Below are positions 44,510-53,379 of a stretch of DNA of 64,000 nt, in pieces. Each line of letters starts with the position of its first letter. Within the stretch, counting starts at the first letter, position 1. The stretch spans positions 1 to 64,000 of the forward strand of contig CAIUMP010000044.1 of assembly GCA_903900335.1 (NCBI GenBank), read 5' to 3'. The notes under the pieces were generated by a model. The model searched no databases. It saw nothing but the letters and a program-made list of their open reading frames with translations, and was not told where the DNA came from. A program made the translations under genes and the position numbers. The DNA comes from an uncultured Ignavibacteriota bacterium (GTDB lineage: Bacteria; Bacteroidota; Ignavibacteria; Palsa-1295).

Positions 44510-46789
44510 ATGAAATTACCACTCTTTCTTCTTCTTCTCCTCGGATTCACCCTCCTTACCCACCAGGATTCCGCAGCCTTCACAAGGGCCTCACTGCCGG
44601 ACTCAAGTACCGGTGTCATTTCGGGCTTTATCAAAGATTCGACGAACGGTGAGTCGATCATCGGCGCGACGGTACGGGTTCGGGATCTGAAGATCGGTGC
44701 AATCTCGAACAAAAGCGGTTTCTTCTCGCTGCATGTGCCAAGTCGGGTGCAAGTGCTTGTTGAGATCACATCGCTGGGATATCGGTCTGTGAAGGAGAAG
44801 TTTATTCTAAAGGATGGCGAGGATCGCTCCAGAACATACCTGCTTGCACCCGCCAGCGTTTCGGGAGCTGATATAACCGTTGAAGCCGACCACGAAAGGG
44901 AACGGCAGGAGCCACAGGTTTCCCGTGTCACCATTCAGCCCCAGCAAGTGGCGGATCTCCCGAAGGCGGGAGAATCTGACATCTTCCGCATCCTGCAATT
45001 ACTGCCCGGCGTCCAAACCTCCAGCGAGATTTCGAGTGGGCTGTACGTACGCGGGGGCTCGCCCGACCAAAACTTGATCTTGCTCGATGGGAGTGTGCTT
45101 TACAATCCGTCTCACTTTTTCGGCTTCTTCTCAACATTTAATCCGGATGCGATAAAGGACGTCGAATTCATCAAAGGCGGGTTCCCCGCAGAATACGGGG
45201 GAAGGCTCTCCTCCGTTCTAAGCGTAACCGACATTGACGGTGACCGCAACCAAACGAAAGGCAAGTTTACGCTCGGGCTGATTTCCAGCCGAGCCACGAT
45301 CGAGACACCACTTGGCACCGGAGCGTTGGTGCTCTCAGGCAGAAGGACCTACCTTGACGTGCTCCTGAATGCGACCGGATTGGCTACCTCACTCAATTTG
45401 CCTGGATATTATTTTTATGATCTCAACCTGAAGATCACTCAGAACCCGTCCCCTAACGACAAAGTCACCGTGAGTGGCTACATGGGATCCGATAATTTAA
45501 ATTTTGCAGCCGCGAACGCCGCGAACGATATCACGATGCAATGGGGCAATAAGGCGGCCTCCGGAGTGTGGACGCATGTCTTCGGCAGCGAGTTATTCTC
45601 GAAGCTGGACCTTAGCGCCAGTAACTACTCCTCGACGTTCACCGTCGGTTCCAACGCGCAGCCGTTCAATTGGATCAACGGGATTGATGATTACACGGCA
45701 CTTGGGAGCATGGAATATTTTCCGAATCAGCAGAACACGATAAAGACGGGTATTCAGGCAACCGCTTACCATACCTCATTGAAGATTCAAAGCGGTACCA
45801 ATCCGCCGAATGCCGACATTGACCGAACACCTTACTATGCGGCAGCATATGCACAGGACGAGTGGAAACCGACGCTTGGTGCGACCGACCCGCTCGCAAT
45901 CACCGCTGGGCTCCGAGTCGATGGCATAAGCTCGAATCCGCAGATAGGGATCGATCCGCGAATTAGCGCCAGATATGTCCTTACTCCTGCCGTCACACTT
46001 AAAGCCAGCTTTGGAGTGTATCACCAGTATCTCAAGCTCGCGACGAATACCCTCATTCCCGTCTTCGATGTATGGCAAGCGACCGATACTTCGCAACCTC
46101 CCGAGCGGGCATTGCAATATGTGCTTGGCGTTTCGACTACTCCCTTCGAAGATGTCAATTTCGACGTTGAGGCCTACTATAAGGATATGACCAATCTGGT
46201 CGAGATGCGGCCAAATGTCACCTCGGGAAGTACGCTTAACGACGTCTTCTTTGTTGGTAACGGGAAGGCGTATGGTATCGAGTTCTTTCTGCAAAAGCAG
46301 GAAGGACGCTTTACTGGCTGGCTCGGGTACACACTCGCATGGACAACCAGAACATTCCCAGACATCAATAACGGCAAGGAGTTTCCTCCGACCTACGACC
46401 GGCGAAACAACTTCGATCTCGTGTTTACCTACCATGCCAACGACCGCTGGACCTTCGGCGCGAACTATACCTACGGCACTGGACAGGCGTACACGCAGAT
46501 CACAGCGCTTGCGCCAAACGCGGAGGATGGCGGACGCAATATACCGATCGGCGGAGACAAGAACGCACTGCGTCTGCCGCCGTATAATAGATTGGATTTA
46601 TCCGCAACGTATAAATTCAGTTTCTTCTCGGAGCAGCGCAATGCGGAGTTCAATTTCGACGTGTTCAATGCGTACAACTATCGGAATGTCTGGATCTCGC
46701 AAGTAGATGAGACGACGAATCCGGCGACGATCAACTTGGTACGCCTTTTACCGATATTGCCGACGTTCGGCGTTTCTGTTAACTTTTAG
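44510..46789 (+). CDS. TonB-dependent receptor with N-terminal carboxypeptidase-regulatory-like domain
   Basis: 759 residues. Signal peptide (LPLFLLLLLGFTLLTHQDSA); CarboxypepD_reg-like domain (about 36-120, GVISGFIKDSTNGESIIGATV); plug domain (about 140-255, AGESDIFRILQLLPGVQTSSEISSGLYVRGGSPDQNLILLDG); then the 22-strand barrel to the terminal aromatic residue (GVSVNF, ending in Phe as outer-membrane barrels do). It imports an unknown substrate with TonB energy. The DUF4249 lipoprotein follows 19 nt downstream, a standard Bacteroidota pairing that suggests a surface binding lipoprotein for this receptor. Confidence 0.92.
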   Translation: MKLPLFLLLLLGFTLLTHQDSAAFTRASLPDSSTGVISGFIKDSTNGESIIGATVRVRDLKIGAISNKSGFFSLHVPSRVQVLVEITSLGYRSVKEKFILKDGEDRSRTYLLAPASVSGADITVEADHERERQEPQVSRVTIQPQQVADLPKAGESDIFRILQLLPGVQTSSEISSGLYVRGGSPDQNLILLDGSVLYNPSHFFGFFSTFNPDAIKDVEFIKGGFPAEYGGRLSSVLSVTDIDGDRNQTKGKFTLGLISSRATIETPLGTGALVLSGRRTYLDVLLNATGLATSLNLPGYYFYDLNLKITQNPSPNDKVTVSGYMGSDNLNFAAANAANDITMQWGNKAASGVWTHVFGSELFSKLDLSASNYSSTFTVGSNAQPFNWINGIDDYTALGSMEYFPNQQNTIKTGIQATAYHTSLKIQSGTNPPNADIDRTPYYAAAYAQDEWKPTLGATDPLAITAGLRVDGISSNPQIGIDPRISARYVLTPAVTLKASFGVYHQYLKLATNTLIPVFDVWQATDTSQPPERALQYVLGVSTTPFEDVNFDVEAYYKDMTNLVEMRPNVTSGSTLNDVFFVGNGKAYGIEFFLQKQEGRFTGWLGYTLAWTTRTFPDINNGKEFPPTYDRRNNFDLVFTYHANDRWTFGANYTYGTGQAYTQITALAPNAEDGGRNIPIGGDKNALRLPPYNRLDLSATYKFSFFSEQRNAEFNFDVFNAYNYRNVWISQVDETTNPATINLVRLLPILPTFGVSVNF

Positions 46790-46808
46790 GTCTATTGCTT
46801 TGAAAGAA

Positions 46809-47702
46809 ATGCCCACCCTACTTCTTCTGGTACAACGGATTGCTTCGCCGAACAGACTGTGGCTAGCTCTATCGGTATCTATTATCATCAGCGCGATGAG
46901 CATGGCGTTCGTCAGTTGTGACTCCCCTATCGACACTGCGTATCACGAGCAAATCGTCGTAGCAGCATTCCTGATCGAAGGGCAGCCAATCGACTCCATC
47001 GTTTTGCATCGCACTACGCCGTTCGGCTCGTATTACGATGATCTGGATTACGCTGTCGATAGCGCCCATGTAACGATCACCGTTGACGGTGTTCCGCATA
47101 CACTGTTGCCGGCCAAACTCAAAGGGCGGTACTACTTGCCAGCCTCCGAACTCATCCTTCAGGGAGGAAAGGAGTATGACCTTACCATCGTCGCACCCAA
47201 TTGGCAGACCGGTGGCACGCAGACACTTTCGGCGAATACGATCGTGCCGATGCCCATCCACTATAGTCCGCTTGCGGATTCCGTGCGTGGCAAGACGCTC
47301 ATTCTGGACACGAACAATCTCAGCACGTTCGCATTTGTCGTGACAGCGGGTCCGGTTGACAGACCTGATCGCCGCTATATCATGACAGCAACCGCACGCG
47401 ACACATCCTACGGGCGCATTCGCCAGCGGCGCCAAGGGCCGGATTCCTTGCAGGTCACACGGTACTCACTGGTTCAGACCGGCCCCGCCATCGCAGTGAC
47501 TTCACGATTATTCAATTGGTATGGGCCGAACACCATCTCCTTCTACGCCATCGATACCAACTGGAATGATTATCAACGGCAACTTCAGAACGTCGGCAAC
47601 ACATCTTACCAACCGACACTCAATCATGTACAAGGTGGCATGGGTGTCTTCGCCAGTGGCGCAAGGGACACCGTTACGGTGATGATTTTGCCGAAGCAGT
47701 AG
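46809..47702 (+). CDS. DUF4249-type lipoprotein
   Basis: 297 residues from the ATG at 46809. Hydrophobic signal (LWLALSVSIIISAMSMAFVSC) with a lipobox-like FVSC, so lipid anchoring at Cys near 37 is likely. The body shows the DUF4249 pattern: EQIVVAAFLIEGQPIDSIVLHRTTPF, SAHVTITVDGVPHTLLP, GGKEYDLTIVAP and a C-terminal GMGVFASGARDTVTV. It is thought to act with the upstream TonB receptor. The codons for Gln-Arg-Ile-Ala-Ser (46832-46847) match 16 of 16 bases of the dispersed repeat at 37879-37894, so part of the N-terminus is probably repeat-derived and the true start could be later. Confidence 0.83.
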   Translation: MPTLLLLVQRIASPNRLWLALSVSIIISAMSMAFVSCDSPIDTAYHEQIVVAAFLIEGQPIDSIVLHRTTPFGSYYDDLDYAVDSAHVTITVDGVPHTLLPAKLKGRYYLPASELILQGGKEYDLTIVAPNWQTGGTQTLSANTIVPMPIHYSPLADSVRGKTLILDTNNLSTFAFVVTAGPVDRPDRRYIMTATARDTSYGRIRQRRQGPDSLQVTRYSLVQTGPAIAVTSRLFNWYGPNTISFYAIDTNWNDYQRQLQNVGNTSYQPTLNHVQGGMGVFASGARDTVTVMILPKQ

Positions 47703-47762
47703 CCACTTTAGCGGGGTCTGTGCCTTCTCGCTTCGTATATTGCAGTCCGATAGAGATTGCAT

Positions 47763-47769
47763 GAAGGAG
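47763..47769 (+). promoter_or_regulatory. Shine-Dalgarno sequence of the RavA-like gene
   Basis: AAGGAGG lies about 10 nt before the ATG at 47780. A near-perfect Shine-Dalgarno is unusual in this window, where most starts have none, and it fixes the start codon. Confidence 0.75.
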
Positions 47770-47779
47770 GGTTAACGGC

Positions 47780-49141
47780 ATGACCGAGGTAAAATCGAGA
47801 GAAATATCAGCGGCGAATGGTGTGGCAGCGGGGCACGTAAACCGTGCGCCGATGCGTGATACGGCTGCGATTATTGAGGACTTAAAAGAGGCGCTCGAAT
47901 TCGTCGAGGAGCGCATGGTGAACCGCTCCGAGGTGATCTCGCAGGCGTTTCTTGCGCTGCTTATCGGCGAGCACCTGCTCATCGAAAGCCGCACGGGCGT
48001 CGGAAAGACGCTGCTGGCCGAGCAGGTATTCCGAATGTTCGAGGGAGCGCGTACCTTCAAAGTGCAGGCCAGCAAAGAGCAGCAGCCTGACACCTATTTC
48101 GGCGGACTCCTCCTCGAAGAACTCAAGCAGGGCCGCATTATTCACAACACCACCGGCTCCCTTGTCGAAAGCGAATTTGGCTTCATTGACGAAATCTTCG
48201 ACGCCAACGACTACACTCTACGTGCCCTTCTGTCGCTCCTCAACGAGCGCCAACTCGTGCGCGGAATGCAGCGAATGCCGTCGAGCATTCACACGGTCGT
48301 CGCCGCAACCAACTATCTCCGGATTTCCGAGATCACCGAGGCGCTGATGGATCGGTTCATGTTCAAGGCGCTGATTCATCCTGATAAGGATGCCTATCAT
48401 CAGTTCAAGATCTCTCAGCAGTATCTGAAGAATCTTGGCAACACGATCGAGCCGATAAAGAAGATCCAATACGCAGACCTGGCGTACGCATCGCACATCG
48501 TTCGCGGGGAAGTGCCAGAGTATCAGATTTCGGTAACGCCCGACATTGTCTACTTCATGAATCTCGTCATTCGTCATTACGAGATCCAGCGCAATCGGTT
48601 GCTCCATGACCGTCCGCATGAAACGCACTTGCGAACGAAGGATTATTATATTTCGCCGCGCACGCAGGCGAAGTCCCTCGATGTCGTCCGTGCCATCGCC
48701 TTCCTTCATGGCCGAACAAGTGTTATTAAGGAGGACATCCCGCGCTTGCACCTGCTGCTGTGCACTTCCGGTGTCGCAGAGGAGCGTGCGCTCTTTCAGC
48801 GTTCGTATGACACACTTATTCAGCTCTATCAGGTATCAGGTGCCTTCGAACAGCTCTCCGCTCTCCTAACCCTCGATGAGGTCTTGACAAAGCTGAAGCA
48901 TGATCCCTCCCTCATGTCCAAACCGCTTGACGAGTTGGAGGCCGCACCGACGAAACGCTCGCTTGTAACATGGGCCAAAGAAACGCTCGGCGTTGCCGAC
49001 GCATCGGCTGGACACAAGCGACGATTGGTGGAAGGCTACTTGCAAAGTATCCACCCCGCAACTGAGGATCTGAAAGCGCTAAAGGTTCACATGGAAAAGG
49101 AGATCAAGGTCGTGTTCTCAGAAGCAGCCGAGCATTTCTAA
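47780..49141 (+). CDS. RavA-like MoxR-family AAA+ ATPase
   Basis: 453 residues. The AAA+ domain (about 30-290) has Walker A SRTGVGKTLLAEQ (G73-T77), the substrate loop YFGGLLLEELKQGRI, Walker B FGFIDEIFDAND (D137-E138), sensor VVAATNYLR and Arg finger near ALMDRF. The C-terminal part is helical, as in RavA. RavA works with the VWA protein ViaA, in E. coli affecting respiratory complexes and aminoglycoside uptake. A ViaA-like VWA gene lies 2.6 kb downstream on the same strand (51706). The start is supported by the strong Shine-Dalgarno. Confidence 0.85.
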   Translation: MTEVKSREISAANGVAAGHVNRAPMRDTAAIIEDLKEALEFVEERMVNRSEVISQAFLALLIGEHLLIESRTGVGKTLLAEQVFRMFEGARTFKVQASKEQQPDTYFGGLLLEELKQGRIIHNTTGSLVESEFGFIDEIFDANDYTLRALLSLLNERQLVRGMQRMPSSIHTVVAATNYLRISEITEALMDRFMFKALIHPDKDAYHQFKISQQYLKNLGNTIEPIKKIQYADLAYASHIVRGEVPEYQISVTPDIVYFMNLVIRHYEIQRNRLLHDRPHETHLRTKDYYISPRTQAKSLDVVRAIAFLHGRTSVIKEDIPRLHLLLCTSGVAEERALFQRSYDTLIQLYQVSGAFEQLSALLTLDEVLTKLKHDPSLMSKPLDELEAAPTKRSLVTWAKETLGVADASAGHKRRLVEGYLQSIHPATEDLKALKVHMEKEIKVVFSEAAEHF

Positions 49142-49350
49142 TCCGCGAAGCCTAAATCAGGAAATAATTGACCGGCCCATCCGTCTTAAGAACATTGGGT
49201 GGAGTACGCTTTGGAAGGAGATTCTGTTCGCTCCATGCACACAGGTCGCTCACCGCGATTCATTTGCGCCACCGATACTCTGGGTACCTCGCGACCTCTT
49301 ATTCGTTGTAGCTATTCACCCGCTGTTCTGCTCTCCTACTCTTTCGGTAC

Positions 49351-50544
49351 ATGAATCCAACAATTGAATCTCGCGAACGCGTGCGCTCTCGGCACCGCTC
49401 GTTTGCCATCTTCTTCTCGATCGTTCTCACCGTTTATTCGGCGGTGCATTTCTACATTTTCACACGGCTCAATCAGGCGATACCGGATGGCTCGTGGTTC
49501 CGCACGCTCTTCATCCCGCTCTTCATATTTATCGCGGCGAGCTACATCGTCGGTCAGATACTTGAGCGGAGGAAATCGTCATTTGTCAGTGACGGGTTGA
49601 CGTGGACCGGCGCGTTGTGGCTGGGTGCATTGGCCTGGTTCTTTCCGGCGATAGTGATGGTAGATGTAATTCGGCTGGCCGATTATGCCTTCCACTTTCT
49701 TCCCCCGGAGTGGTATGTCAATGGCACCGAAACGAAGGAGACCATTGGGAGCATCGGAAGCGCGGTCGTACTTATCGGTATGACCTATGGATTCTGGAAC
49801 GCCCGGAATCTTCGTGTCCGACCGCTTGCGATCACCATTGATAAAAAGAGGAATGGCGCACCACTGCGCATTGCACTCATAAGTGACATGCACATGGGGA
49901 CGATCATTGCGAAGAAGCGGGTTGCGCGAATGGTGGAGAAGATCAATTCCATCAAGCCCGATCTGGTGCTGATGGCTGGCGATCAGATAGACGGCAATCC
50001 GCATCCGGTAATGGAATTGGATCTTGGTAAGGTCTTGGAGAAGATCGAGAGTAAATACGGTGTATATGCAATCACGGGTAACCATGAGTACATTGGCGAT
50101 GCAGAAATTGCGTGTGCCTATTTGCAATCGCACGGTGTGAAGATGATCCGCGATAGCGCGGTGGAGGTTGCGGGCGTCTATCTTGTCGGCCGAGAAGACG
50201 GCGCGGCAAAGCAATTCGCGCACTTGGACCGCAAAGAACTGTCCGAACTGATGGCGCCTCTTGATAGGTCAAAACCGATCATCCTAATGGACCACACCCC
50301 GTTCCACCTGGAACAGGCTGAGCAGAACGGCGTTGATCTCCAGGTTTCCGGCCACACACATCACGCACAGATATGGCCATTCAGCTATATCACAAAGAAG
50401 ATCTACGAAGTAAGCTGGGGATACAAGAAGAAGGGCAACACGCACATCTACGTCTCCTGCGGCGCGGGAACGTGGGGGCCACCAATTCGCATTGGGAATA
50501 GACCGGAGGTGGTGGAAATAACAATCACCTTCCGCGGCACCTAA
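49351..50544 (+). CDS. Membrane-bound calcineurin-like metallophosphoesterase
   Basis: 397 residues. Four N-terminal transmembrane helices (about 14-37, 48-70, 80-105, 130-148) precede a cytosol- or periplasm-facing phosphoesterase domain with all metal motifs: LISDMHMG, MAGDQIDG, GNHEY, DHTP and GHTHHAQ. It resembles the YkuE/YaeI-type family, whose members act on UDP-sugars, lipid A precursors or cyclic nucleotides; the substrate here is unknown. Preceded by a 209-bp gap and followed after 6 nt by the YD-repeat-like gene, so it is probably co-transcribed with the genes downstream. Confidence 0.87.
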   Translation: MNPTIESRERVRSRHRSFAIFFSIVLTVYSAVHFYIFTRLNQAIPDGSWFRTLFIPLFIFIAASYIVGQILERRKSSFVSDGLTWTGALWLGALAWFFPAIVMVDVIRLADYAFHFLPPEWYVNGTETKETIGSIGSAVVLIGMTYGFWNARNLRVRPLAITIDKKRNGAPLRIALISDMHMGTIIAKKRVARMVEKINSIKPDLVLMAGDQIDGNPHPVMELDLGKVLEKIESKYGVYAITGNHEYIGDAEIACAYLQSHGVKMIRDSAVEVAGVYLVGREDGAAKQFAHLDRKELSELMAPLDRSKPIILMDHTPFHLEQAEQNGVDLQVSGHTHHAQIWPFSYITKKIYEVSWGYKKKGNTHIYVSCGAGTWGPPIRIGNRPEVVEITITFRGT

Positions 50545-50550
50545 CGATGT

Positions 50551-51645
50551 ATGATTGACGACCTCGAAGACTACCGCGCCCCCATCCCGAATGTTCGGAT
50601 GATCCGGCAGATCACCGTGCCACGCTGGGCGGTGGAAGATCCTGAGCCGGGGGATCAGTACGTCGCGCCAGAAATGCCGGACTTGGGGGATGCGAATAAC
50701 GTGTTCTTCCGCTCGAAGCTCAACCTGGAGCCGGAACAACTGTATCTTGGTAGGCTGCTAAGTGCGCGCCATGTCTCTGGTGAGGATAGAATGATAGAAC
50801 TTAGTCATGTCGAATCCTACTACAATGAAGTCGGGCTTCTAATCGAGCGCAGAGAATTCAACGAGGGCACACTTCAACAGCGTCAGCGTTTTTTGTTCGA
50901 TGCCGAAGGTCGACTTACCCGCAAGGTGCTCGAAGACCACCACGATGAGCAGTTGGAAAGAACGGAGTTACAATACGGCGACGATAGAAAGCTGCTATCG
51001 GAAACCGTGACATACTCGGATGGCAGTAAACAGGTCACTGCACATCGATGGGCCGGTCCAACAGACGATGCAATTACTTCGAATGATGAGGGTGTTGTTG
51101 GGCAGGTGCGAACAACATACGATGAGAAGGGTCGCGTTGTCGAGCGCTCGGACATAGATCCATCAACGGGCACGAAATCTGGAGTGTTCTGGGAATTTGA
51201 TGCTGCGGATAAGCTAATCAGTGTCGGCACGATTGACAAGGATGGGACGAGGTGGATTTCCGAGACATTCGAGTATGACGAATCGGGCCACGAAACGGCG
51301 TGGGCGGAGTTCGACCGGCAAGGTACTACACTCCAGCAGCGACTTTCATCCTATGAGGGTGATGATTGCACGGAATTCCGCTTGATCGACTCCAACGGTG
51401 AAACTGTTACTTCCCAGATCTTCAACGAAGAGCATAAGATATTACAGTCACTGAGTTCTGGCCCAGATGGCAATTCTGAAGCCATTTATCTCTACGAAGA
51501 GACAGGTCTCCTGAACGTAACCGCTACCCGAACTGAGACAAAACTCGTGGGTGGCCCAGGATACGGTTACTACGGTGGCGGCACCCCACGTGCCTACGTC
51601 GAAGCCAGCACCACTTGGTGGCAATACGAGTTCTCCCCTTCATAA
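50551..51645 (+). CDS. YD-repeat-like protein of unknown function
   Basis: 364 residues, with no signal peptide or membrane segment. From about 85 to 330 it has repeating units of the type 'YNEVGLLIERREF', 'FDAEGRLTRKVLED', 'YDEKGRVVERSD', 'FDAADKLISVGTID', 'YDESGHETAWAEFD', resembling RHS/YD repeats that form beta-hairpin spirals, though here without the secretion or toxin domains of RHS proteins. The C-terminus ends with a Gly/Tyr-rich segment (GGPGYGYYGGG). It is sandwiched between the phosphoesterase (6 nt) and the VWA gene. Its TAA stop is part of a heptamer repeat. Confidence 0.7.
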   Translation: MIDDLEDYRAPIPNVRMIRQITVPRWAVEDPEPGDQYVAPEMPDLGDANNVFFRSKLNLEPEQLYLGRLLSARHVSGEDRMIELSHVESYYNEVGLLIERREFNEGTLQQRQRFLFDAEGRLTRKVLEDHHDEQLERTELQYGDDRKLLSETVTYSDGSKQVTAHRWAGPTDDAITSNDEGVVGQVRTTYDEKGRVVERSDIDPSTGTKSGVFWEFDAADKLISVGTIDKDGTRWISETFEYDESGHETAWAEFDRQGTTLQQRLSSYEGDDCTEFRLIDSNGETVTSQIFNEEHKILQSLSSGPDGNSEAIYLYEETGLLNVTATRTETKLVGGPGYGYYGGGTPRAYVEASTTWWQYEFSPS

Positions 51646-51666
51646 TTCATCAATCCTAATTCATAC
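51639..51666. repeat. Heptamer repeat (TTCATAA type) overlapping a stop codon
   Basis: Four units: TTCATAA, TTCATCA, ATCCTAA, TTCATAC. The first unit provides the stop codon of the YD-repeat-like gene, as TTCGTAA does at 9848-9854. Confidence 0.7.
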
Positions 51667-51705
51667 TTTCCCGCCTTGTCCACCGAGCGCGCGTTTTTAC
51701 CCACC

Positions 51706-53208
51706 ATGGAGGAGTTCGGCTTTTTCTCGCACATTTACGAGAAGCTGCCACCGGACTTCACCGCCGTGTTCGAAATCGCCCGAGTCCTTGAGGATGAGAC
51801 ATCGCTGCTGTCCCAATCTTTACAGCAGATCGTTAAGCTCCCGGCTCCGGCTGCTTCCCAACGACGCGAAAAAGCGGAGGATTATCACCGCTACACCCCG
51901 AGTGGTGAGCGCTATGCCGCCGATCTCATCACAAGCTACCACGATGTAGCGCGCGTCTATCCGAATCAATTTCTGCTTCCCGAAGAGATATTTCTGCAAC
52001 GGTTAGCGCTACGTGAGCTCTGGATGCCTGTGGCAAAAAGCGGTGTGATCCTACCGGTTGATGATAGTGAGGAGGGTTTCGCATTCGACAGCCGAAAGCA
52101 GAAAGTGTATGTGCTCTTTGATACGTCGCGCTCCATGCAGACGCATCACCGCATTCACCTGGCGAAGGCGATTCTCTATTACTTTCTAAAGCGCAACAAG
52201 ATCGATCTCGGGCATGTCAGCCTTCGAACGTTCGATGACCATGTAGGTGATATTCATACAGCCGTCGACCAGAAGAGCTACGAGGCGCTGATGCGATACG
52301 TGCTGCGCATCTCCCATCTTGGCGAAGGCACAGTACTTCAGAAAGCCATCCTTCAGGCCCTTGATGATATTCACGAGATGGGGCACCTCGCTGGCGCGGA
52401 AATTCTCATCATCACCGACGGTGCTGTCCAATTGGATGAAGATCTGATTCGTTCGAAGATGGATGAAACGATCCGAATTCACACCGTCAAGATCGGCCAT
52501 GTCGAGATCTTTGCGAGTGAAACCCAGATCCATGACATGATCGCGCGCGGCATCATTAAGGACCGCGCACTGATCGATCTGCACAAGCAACAGAGTGAGA
52601 TCCAGCATCAACTTCGGACCGTCGAGGGCGCTAGCCGGCGGCATGTGCTGGAACAGATGCTTGGCAGCGTCCGCGCACAAATTGGGAGCCGGAAGATACC
52701 GTTCGGCAATGAGTTGCAGCAACTTTCGAGCGTCTATCTCAACATTGATGATTTTAACGAGACCGAGCGCTTCCGCGCAGACCCTGAGACCATTGGGGAT
52801 CTGGAAGATCTGCTGCGTGCGCTGGAGGCAGAAGCCGCGGAATTTCTTACCAGCGAATTAACGAAGAAACTGGCCGTCCTCCACGACCACGTTCAGTTTC
52901 TGCAACGCTACGAAACGGACGATGCCCTGAAAGCCCGACTGCAGGCGATCGATGATCATCTCCGAAAACTGCTTTCCCAGTTCCTCGGACAACAGATCAG
53001 CAAATCGGCCGAGGGAGAGGGTGAGGCAGACGCAAAGCAGAACAGCCAGATTGCAATGTCCGATGAGGACGCGCGCGATCTCCGGTTTCTGCTCGAAGCG
53101 GACATGTCCATGAGCAAAAGCTGGGGGCTGCTGATCCGCTGGTTGGTCCAATGGTTGCGAAGTCGGATCCTTCATCGACGTCCGCGGACATTGAAGATCG
53201 AAGATTAG
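51706..53208 (+). CDS. ViaA-like VWA domain protein
   Basis: 500 residues from the ATG at 51706 (a TTG at 51676 in the same frame is possible but lies next to the heptamer repeat). The VWA domain (about 130-300) has the metal-binding MIDAS pattern D-x-S-x-S in LFDTSRSMQTHH (Asp 139) and later ...ILIITDGAVQ. The N-terminal helical region and the C-terminal helical region with a basic tail resemble ViaA/CoxE-type partners of MoxR ATPases. It presumably pairs with the RavA-like ATPase at 47780. Two other genes lie between, whereas ravA and viaA are adjacent in E. coli. Confidence 0.83.
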   Translation: MEEFGFFSHIYEKLPPDFTAVFEIARVLEDETSLLSQSLQQIVKLPAPAASQRREKAEDYHRYTPSGERYAADLITSYHDVARVYPNQFLLPEEIFLQRLALRELWMPVAKSGVILPVDDSEEGFAFDSRKQKVYVLFDTSRSMQTHHRIHLAKAILYYFLKRNKIDLGHVSLRTFDDHVGDIHTAVDQKSYEALMRYVLRISHLGEGTVLQKAILQALDDIHEMGHLAGAEILIITDGAVQLDEDLIRSKMDETIRIHTVKIGHVEIFASETQIHDMIARGIIKDRALIDLHKQQSEIQHQLRTVEGASRRHVLEQMLGSVRAQIGSRKIPFGNELQQLSSVYLNIDDFNETERFRADPETIGDLEDLLRALEAEAAEFLTSELTKKLAVLHDHVQFLQRYETDDALKARLQAIDDHLRKLLSQFLGQQISKSAEGEGEADAKQNSQIAMSDEDARDLRFLLEADMSMSKSWGLLIRWLVQWLRSRILHRRPRTLKIED

Positions 53209-53379
53209 ACTACATGGTGGGGTTTTCTCCGAGCGGGCTACCCTGTTTACATTTTGGAAAATGTTAATAAGAATCGCACGGGCGCGGGCGTAAGATTCCG
53301 TATTTTTGAGTTATAGAGTTCGCTCACGGCTTGGTGTCAGAGCCGACCCATTCCATAAACGCTGTTCTTAAGACCACGC

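Noticed and set aside
44395-44934. A 179-codon minus-strand open frame
   Set aside because: It overlaps the TonB receptor 5' end antisense and shows no family features.
53209-53379. Possible replication origin upstream of dnaN
   Set aside because: No DnaA boxes are seen, and dnaA is absent from the flanks.
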